NCBI GenBank assembly: GCA_019747095.1
Contig: JAIERG010000208.1
Location: forward strand, 1 to 36,573
DNA: 36,573 bases
Origin: Caulobacteraceae bacterium
Lineage (GTDB): Bacteria; Pseudomonadota; Alphaproteobacteria; Caulobacterales; Caulobacteraceae
Direction: 5' to 3'
Part shown: piece by piece, positions 33,655 to 36,573 of the stretch
How positions within the stretch are numbered: the stretch's first letter is position 1
Layout of the letters: the number at the start of each line of letters is the position of its first letter
Notes under the pieces: model-generated
Seen by the model: the letters and a program-made list of their open reading frames with translations, nothing else
What the model was told of the DNA's origin: nothing
Databases searched by the model: none
Made by a program: the position numbers and the translations under genes

Positions 33655-34331
33655 GCCGCGTCGGTCTCGCCGGCCAGCGGCGTCAGCCGATAGCCGAGGC
33701 CGCGAACTGTCTCGATCCGCTCGGCCCCGACCTTTTTGCGCAGGCGTCCAATGAACACCTCGATGGTGTTGGAATCCCGGTCGAAGTCCTGGTCATAGAG
33801 GTGCTCGACCAGCTCGGTCCGGCTGATGACCCGACCCTGGTGCATCATCATGTAGTGCAGCAGCCGGTACTCCAGAGACGTCAGCCGCAGAGGCTCGCCA
33901 TTGACCGTCGCGCGCGCCGCCTTTGGATCCAGTCTCAATCCGCCGCAGGACAGGGTCGCCACCGCGATGCCGGCCGAACGGCGCAGCAAGGCCCGCAGGC
34001 GCGCCAGCAGCTCCTCTGTATGGAAAGGCTTGGTCAGATAGTCGTCGGCACCGGCGTCGAAGCCCGACACCTTGTCCGACCAGGCACCGCGCGCGGTCAG
34101 GATCAGGACCGGCGTGGTCTTGCCGTCGCGCCGCCAGCGCTCCAGCACCGAGACTCCATCGATCTTGGGCAGGCCGAGATCGAGGACGACCACGTCATAG
34201 GGCTCGGTATCTCCGAGAAAGTGAGCTTCCTCCCCGTCGGCGGCATGGTCGACCGCATAGCCGGCGTCCGACAGCGCACCCTTCAGCTGGCGCGACAGGT
34301 CGGCGTCATCCTCGACCAGCAGAACCCGCAT
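33651..34331 (-). CDS. OmpR/PhoP-family response regulator
   Basis: A 226-residue response regulator. The receiver domain has the acidic pocket (EDD at 7-9), the phosphorylation site D51 (VVLDLGLP), T79 and K101 (LTKPF). The winged-helix output domain (about 128-220) has LTSLEYRLLHYMM, VISRTELVEHLYD and the recognition helix SNTIEVFIGRLRKKV, ending RGLGYRL. It works with the kinase encoded next, whose start overlaps its stop. Members of this family bind tandem half-sites about 11 bp apart. Such a repeat lies upstream of the PepSY gene (34725-34741). Confidence 0.96.
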   Translation of the reverse strand: MRVLLVEDDADLSRQLKGALSDAGYAVDHAADGEEAHFLGDTEPYDVVVLDLGLPKIDGVSVLERWRRDGKTTPVLILTARGAWSDKVSGFDAGADDYLTKPFHTEELLARLRALLRRSAGIAVATLSCGGLRLDPKAARATVNGEPLRLTSLEYRLLHYMMMHQGRVISRTELVEHLYDQDFDRDSNTIEVFIGRLRKKVGAERIETVRGLGYRLTPLAGETDAA

Positions 34332-34349
34332 GCCTCTTCCTTCTTTGGC

Positions 34350-34700
34350 TCAGCCGCCGCGCGCGTCGACGGCGATATCGATGATCTGTCCGTCGCGTTC
34401 GAAACGAAAGACATAGGTCGTGCCTCGCAGACCCAGAGACCCCACGAACCGGGCGCCGCCAGCGCGACGCTGGGCGATCGACAGGGCCTGGGCCTCGCTC
34501 ATCATGCGTTGTCCGCCCTGGTCACGGTCGCCTCCGCCTCGCCGATCACGATCCTGCATGAGGGCCATGACAGCCGACGCCCCGGTGGCGAGCGGCTCCA
34601 CAACGGCGCGCGCCTGGGCCCGCGCCGCGTTCAGCGGCGTGGCCGCGATCAGGGCGGCGAGGGCCAGACAGGCGATGGTGGGTGCGGTAACGCGGGACAT
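34350..34700 (-). CDS. Small exported PepSY-domain-like protein
   Basis: A 116-residue protein with a Sec signal peptide (about residues 1-29, ending AARAQA), a Gly/Arg/Asp-rich linker (MQDRDRRGGGDRDQGGQR) and a short C-terminal PepSY-like unit (SEAQALSIAQRRAGGARFVG followed by TTYVFRFERDGQIIDIAVDA). PepSY units are often found in exported proteins next to two-component systems and may inhibit peptidases or act as sensory partners. The start is uncertain: ATG 34700 or ATG 34709, neither with a strong ribosome site. It comes 18 bases before the regulator gene, so it is probably the first gene of the operon and may be its product or feedback partner. Confidence 0.78.
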   Translation of the reverse strand: MSRVTAPTIACLALAALIAATPLNAARAQARAVVEPLATGASAVMALMQDRDRRGGGDRDQGGQRMMSEAQALSIAQRRAGGARFVGSLGLRGTTYVFRFERDGQIIDIAVDARGG

Positions 34701-34724
34701 GGCGGTCATATAGGCGGAGCGGCC

Positions 34725-34741
34725 GTGAACGGCGGCTGAAC
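34725..34741 (-). promoter_or_regulatory. Candidate response-regulator site: tandem TGAAC repeats 11 bp apart
   Basis: TGAAC occurs at 34726-34730 and 34737-34741 (GTTCAGCCGCCGTTCA on the minus strand). This gives two direct half-sites one helical turn apart, the pattern bound by OmpR/PhoB-type regulators. It lies just upstream of the PepSY gene and its regulator. It is a candidate site only, because no promoter is proven. Confidence 0.5.
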
Positions 34742-34743
34742 AC

Positions 34744-34760
34744 AAACCTTAGAGAGGTTT
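34744..34760. repeat. Inverted repeat AAACCT-N5-AGGTTT
   Basis: A perfect 6-bp dyad (34744-34749 and 34755-34760) adjoins the TGAAC tandem repeat on its upstream side. In this GC-rich region such an AT-containing dyad stands out, and it could be a second operator or part of the promoter. Confidence 0.5.
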
Positions 34761-34848
34761 AACCCGGCTGGAAATCCGCCTCGACCTGCGGACGAGCTCA
34801 CCCTGATCGCAATCCTCTGGCGCAAGCCTTCCAAGGCACAGCCCCGGT

Positions 34849-35664
34849 TCACGGCGTGATCCGCAGCCGTCCCTCCATGACCGTCACAGCCTGACCGCGG
34901 ATCAGCACCCGGTCCCCGGCCATTTGCGTCTCGAAGCGCGCGCCTCGCCCCGGATAGGCCTGGACGAAACGGACTGTTTCGCGCCCCAGCTTGTCGGCGA
35001 ACAAAGGGGCCAGCCCGCATCGCGCCGAACCCGTCGCAGGATCCTCCTCGATGCCGCAGCCGGGTCCAAAGAACCGATCCACGACATCATGATCCTCGCC
35101 GGGCACCGCCGGTCCGGCCACAACGACCTGACCCTGCTCCAGACACCCGGCGCCGAACCGCAGCACCGCCCCGGCTCTTGGCGACAGGCCACGCACCGTG
35201 TCGGCATCCTTCATCACCGCGATCAGGTATCGGCTCGCCCACACCTCGACCGGCTCGGCCCCCAACGCCTCTCCGAGCCCCTCCGGCGTCGCGACCCGGC
35301 TCAGGGGATCGACCGGAAAATCCATCTCATAGCCGCCATCCTGTCGCCGTACGGTCAACCCTCCCGATGCGGTCTCGAACGTCAGGGCGGCTGACCCATT
35401 CCCCAGCTCCCGCCAAAGCACATGGGCCGCCGCCAGTGTGGCGTGGCCACACAGCGGCACCTCCCTCGACGGCGTGAACCACCGCAGAGCGAACCGACCC
35501 GGTTCGTCCGTTGTCCTCAGGAAGGCGGTCTCGGAGTGATTGTTCTCCTGCGCCAGGGCCTGCATCCAGGCGTCGTCCGGCCAGCGCGCCACAGGCTCAA
35601 CCACTGACGCGGGGTTCCCCGCGAAAGGTCGGTCGGCGAAGGCATCGATGGTCCACTGGCGCAT
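34849..35664 (-). CDS. PhzF-family isomerase
   Basis: A 271-residue member of the PhzF / diaminopimelate-epimerase-like fold. Motifs seen: FAGNPASVV near the N-terminus, NNHSETAFL with the catalytic acid E45, [12 protein letters not shown], and EDPATGSA in the C-terminal half. Homologues isomerise metabolites such as trans-2,3-dihydro-3-hydroxyanthranilate in phenazine synthesis. Outside phenazine clusters, as here, the substrate is unknown. The gene stands alone, divergent from the polysaccharide gene with about 110 bases between them. Confidence 0.92.
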   Translation of the reverse strand: MRQWTIDAFADRPFAGNPASVVEPVARWPDDAWMQALAQENNHSETAFLRTTDEPGRFALRWFTPSREVPLCGHATLAAAHVLWRELGNGSAALTFETASGGLTVRRQDGGYEMDFPVDPLSRVATPEGLGEALGAEPVEVWASRYLIAVMKDADTVRGLSPRAGAVLRFGAGCLEQGQVVVAGPAVPGEDHDVVDRFFGPGCGIEEDPATGSARCGLAPLFADKLGRETVRFVQAYPGRGARFETQMAGDRVLIRGQAVTVMEGRLRITP

Positions 35665-35775
35665 GGGCCTTGCCTAGCGCGGTAACCGCACTCGCGCCAA
35701 TCCGTCGTCAGACTTTCGCAGAACGCGGATACGAGATAGATTAATGTCTGCAGCGTAAAGGCCGGGGCAAGCGGT

Positions 35776-36504
35776 ATGCACCGAGGCGCAAAGCTAGCGA
35801 TTCATATCACGCTCCCGCTTGCGGCCTACATAAGCGCCTATGCCTTCGTGCTGTCGCCGGACCTCGGGTGGTGGCTATCCGCTGGCTCCAGAGAGGTATG
35901 GCTGACGGCGTCTGTGTATGCTGTCCTCGCCGCATTGCTCGAGATCGTCTTCCGGACTGAGCGTTCAAGTTGGCGCTATGTATCGGTTCAGGACGCGATA
36001 GCCCTGGTGCGCAGTACCTTCCTGACCATGGCGGCCTTCCTCGTCATCATGTTCGTCCTCGTGAGAGCGGTAGAGGTGCCTCGGTCGGTGCTCCTGATCA
36101 CGTGGGTCCTGCACCTGGGAGGGCTGGCGTCGACGCGTCTCATACGTCGGGCGCTACACGAGCGATCACTTGTGAGAGCCATAGCGCCGCTTCTTCATCG
36201 ACCCCCGGCAGGTCGGACCCGTTTGCTGCTCGTAGGAGAAATCGGAGCGGCAGACTCCTTCCTGCGCGAGTTGGCCCGCGACGTGGAGCCCGCATACGAC
36301 GCGGTGACGATCCTTACCCTTCGTGAAGCTGATCGTGGTGCGCTCGTCCGTGGGGTCGCTGTTGGTGGCGTCGTTGATAACATCAGGGAGACGGTTGATG
36401 CCTTGGCGCGCTCGGGCAAGTCGATCGGTGCCGTGCTGTTCTTGTCGCCGCCGGACATCGTCCGAGACCTGTCTGCAGAAACTCTGGGATATCTACTGAC
36501 GTGA
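35776..36504 (+). pseudogene. Truncated CapD/FlaA1-type polysaccharide biosynthesis protein, probably cut by an IS
   Basis: A 242-residue fragment matching the N-terminal part of PglF/FlaA1/CapD-type membrane nucleotide-sugar dehydratases, which normally reach about 600 or more residues. It contains four hydrophobic helices (about 7-27, 42-58, 76-98, 103-118) and the start of a nucleotide-binding fold (GRTRLLLVGEIGAADSFLRE, about 150-169). It ends abruptly at LGYLLT with TGA at 36502-36504, before the catalytic short-chain dehydrogenase domain. The stop codon appears to come from the end of an insertion sequence. The coding sequence has more A/T-ending codons than its neighbours, hinting at a transferred surface-polysaccharide region. 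The rest of the gene would be expected beyond the element, outside the window. Confidence 0.75.
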
Positions 36505-36573
36505 CCCCCTGAAACTCCTTCAGGAATAGCTAGAGTCCGCCCAACGAAGGACGGACAGAATGAAGCGATCGAG
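36502..36573 (+). mobile_element. Left end of a probable IS3-family (IS407-group-like) insertion sequence
   Basis: From TGACCCCCTGAAA onward the sequence has no relation to the interrupted gene. It holds a terminal hairpin (CCTGAA at 36508-36513 with TTCAGG at 36519-36524), a short leader with AAGGACGG, and ATG AAG CGA TCG at 36560. This encodes MKRS, the common beginning of IS3-family orfA transposase helper proteins (MKRSRFTEEQ type). Only 72 bases are visible, so the family is a recognition call. The exact element boundary (36502 or a few bases either way) is uncertain. Confidence 0.6.
36560..36573 (+). CDS. IS3-family transposase OrfA, first codons only
   Basis: Four full codons (MKRS) and the first two bases of a fifth run off the right edge. 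The start has the purine-rich GAAGGACGGACAGA upstream. The call rests on the match to the typical IS3-family OrfA N-terminus and on the IS-like leader. It would encode the HTH protein that pairs with OrfB by frameshifting. Confidence 0.5.

Overview
The window is high-GC, densely coded bacterial chromosome. It has alphaproteobacterial AddA/AddB helicase-nucleases, a TonB-dependent receptor next to a beta-propeller phytase, an AmgK/MurU cell-wall recycling pair, and many secreted peptidases with cleavable signals. I infer a Caulobacteraceae-type aquatic or soil oligotroph, with Brevundimonas or a close relative as the best guess. Genus was judged from protein character only and was not tested by any search.

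Layout. 1-932 (-): N-terminal part of a PAS-domain sensor protein running off the left edge. 1152-5214: TonB-dependent receptor (-) divergent from a beta-propeller phytase lipoprotein (+), a scavenging pair for phytate phosphate. 5280-9938 (-): peptide deformylase, a tiny one-helix membrane protein coupled to it, an unusual KDPG-type aldolase, a two-domain M16 metallopeptidase and tRNA-Gly(GCC). 10026-11153 (+): a three-block pentapeptide-repeat protein that shares its stop region with the convergent YciA-type thioesterase. 11150-15784 (-): the thioesterase and two tandem S9 prolyl-oligopeptidase-like peptidases. 15895-25665 (+): six overlapping genes (LPLAT acyltransferase, tsaE, amgK, murU, addB, addA) that look like one translationally coupled operon. 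25695-27417 (-): an ArsR-type regulator with C-terminal cysteines and an alginate-export-type outer-membrane protein, lying between addA and trxA. 27567-29263 (+): trxA, a large palindromic intergenic repeat, trmD and rplS, ending in a clear terminator. 29328-32131 (-): TAT-exported PL10-like pectate lyase coupled to a secreted aldose 1-epimerase. 32221-34700 (-): a PepSY-type exported protein, an OmpR-family regulator and its histidine kinase. 34849-35664 (-): PhzF-family isomerase. 35776-36504 (+): a CapD/FlaA1-type polysaccharide gene cut short by what appears to be the left end of an IS3-family insertion sequence (36502-36573).

Most genes belong to well-known families. I do not see a convincing complete undescribed defence or mobile system. 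The parts least explained by known biology are the ArsR/outer-membrane pair, the small membrane protein coupled to def, the multi-block pentapeptide protein, the complex palindrome before trmD, and the tandem 11-bp repeats before the PepSY/two-component cluster. No intergenic stretch exceeds 300 bases.
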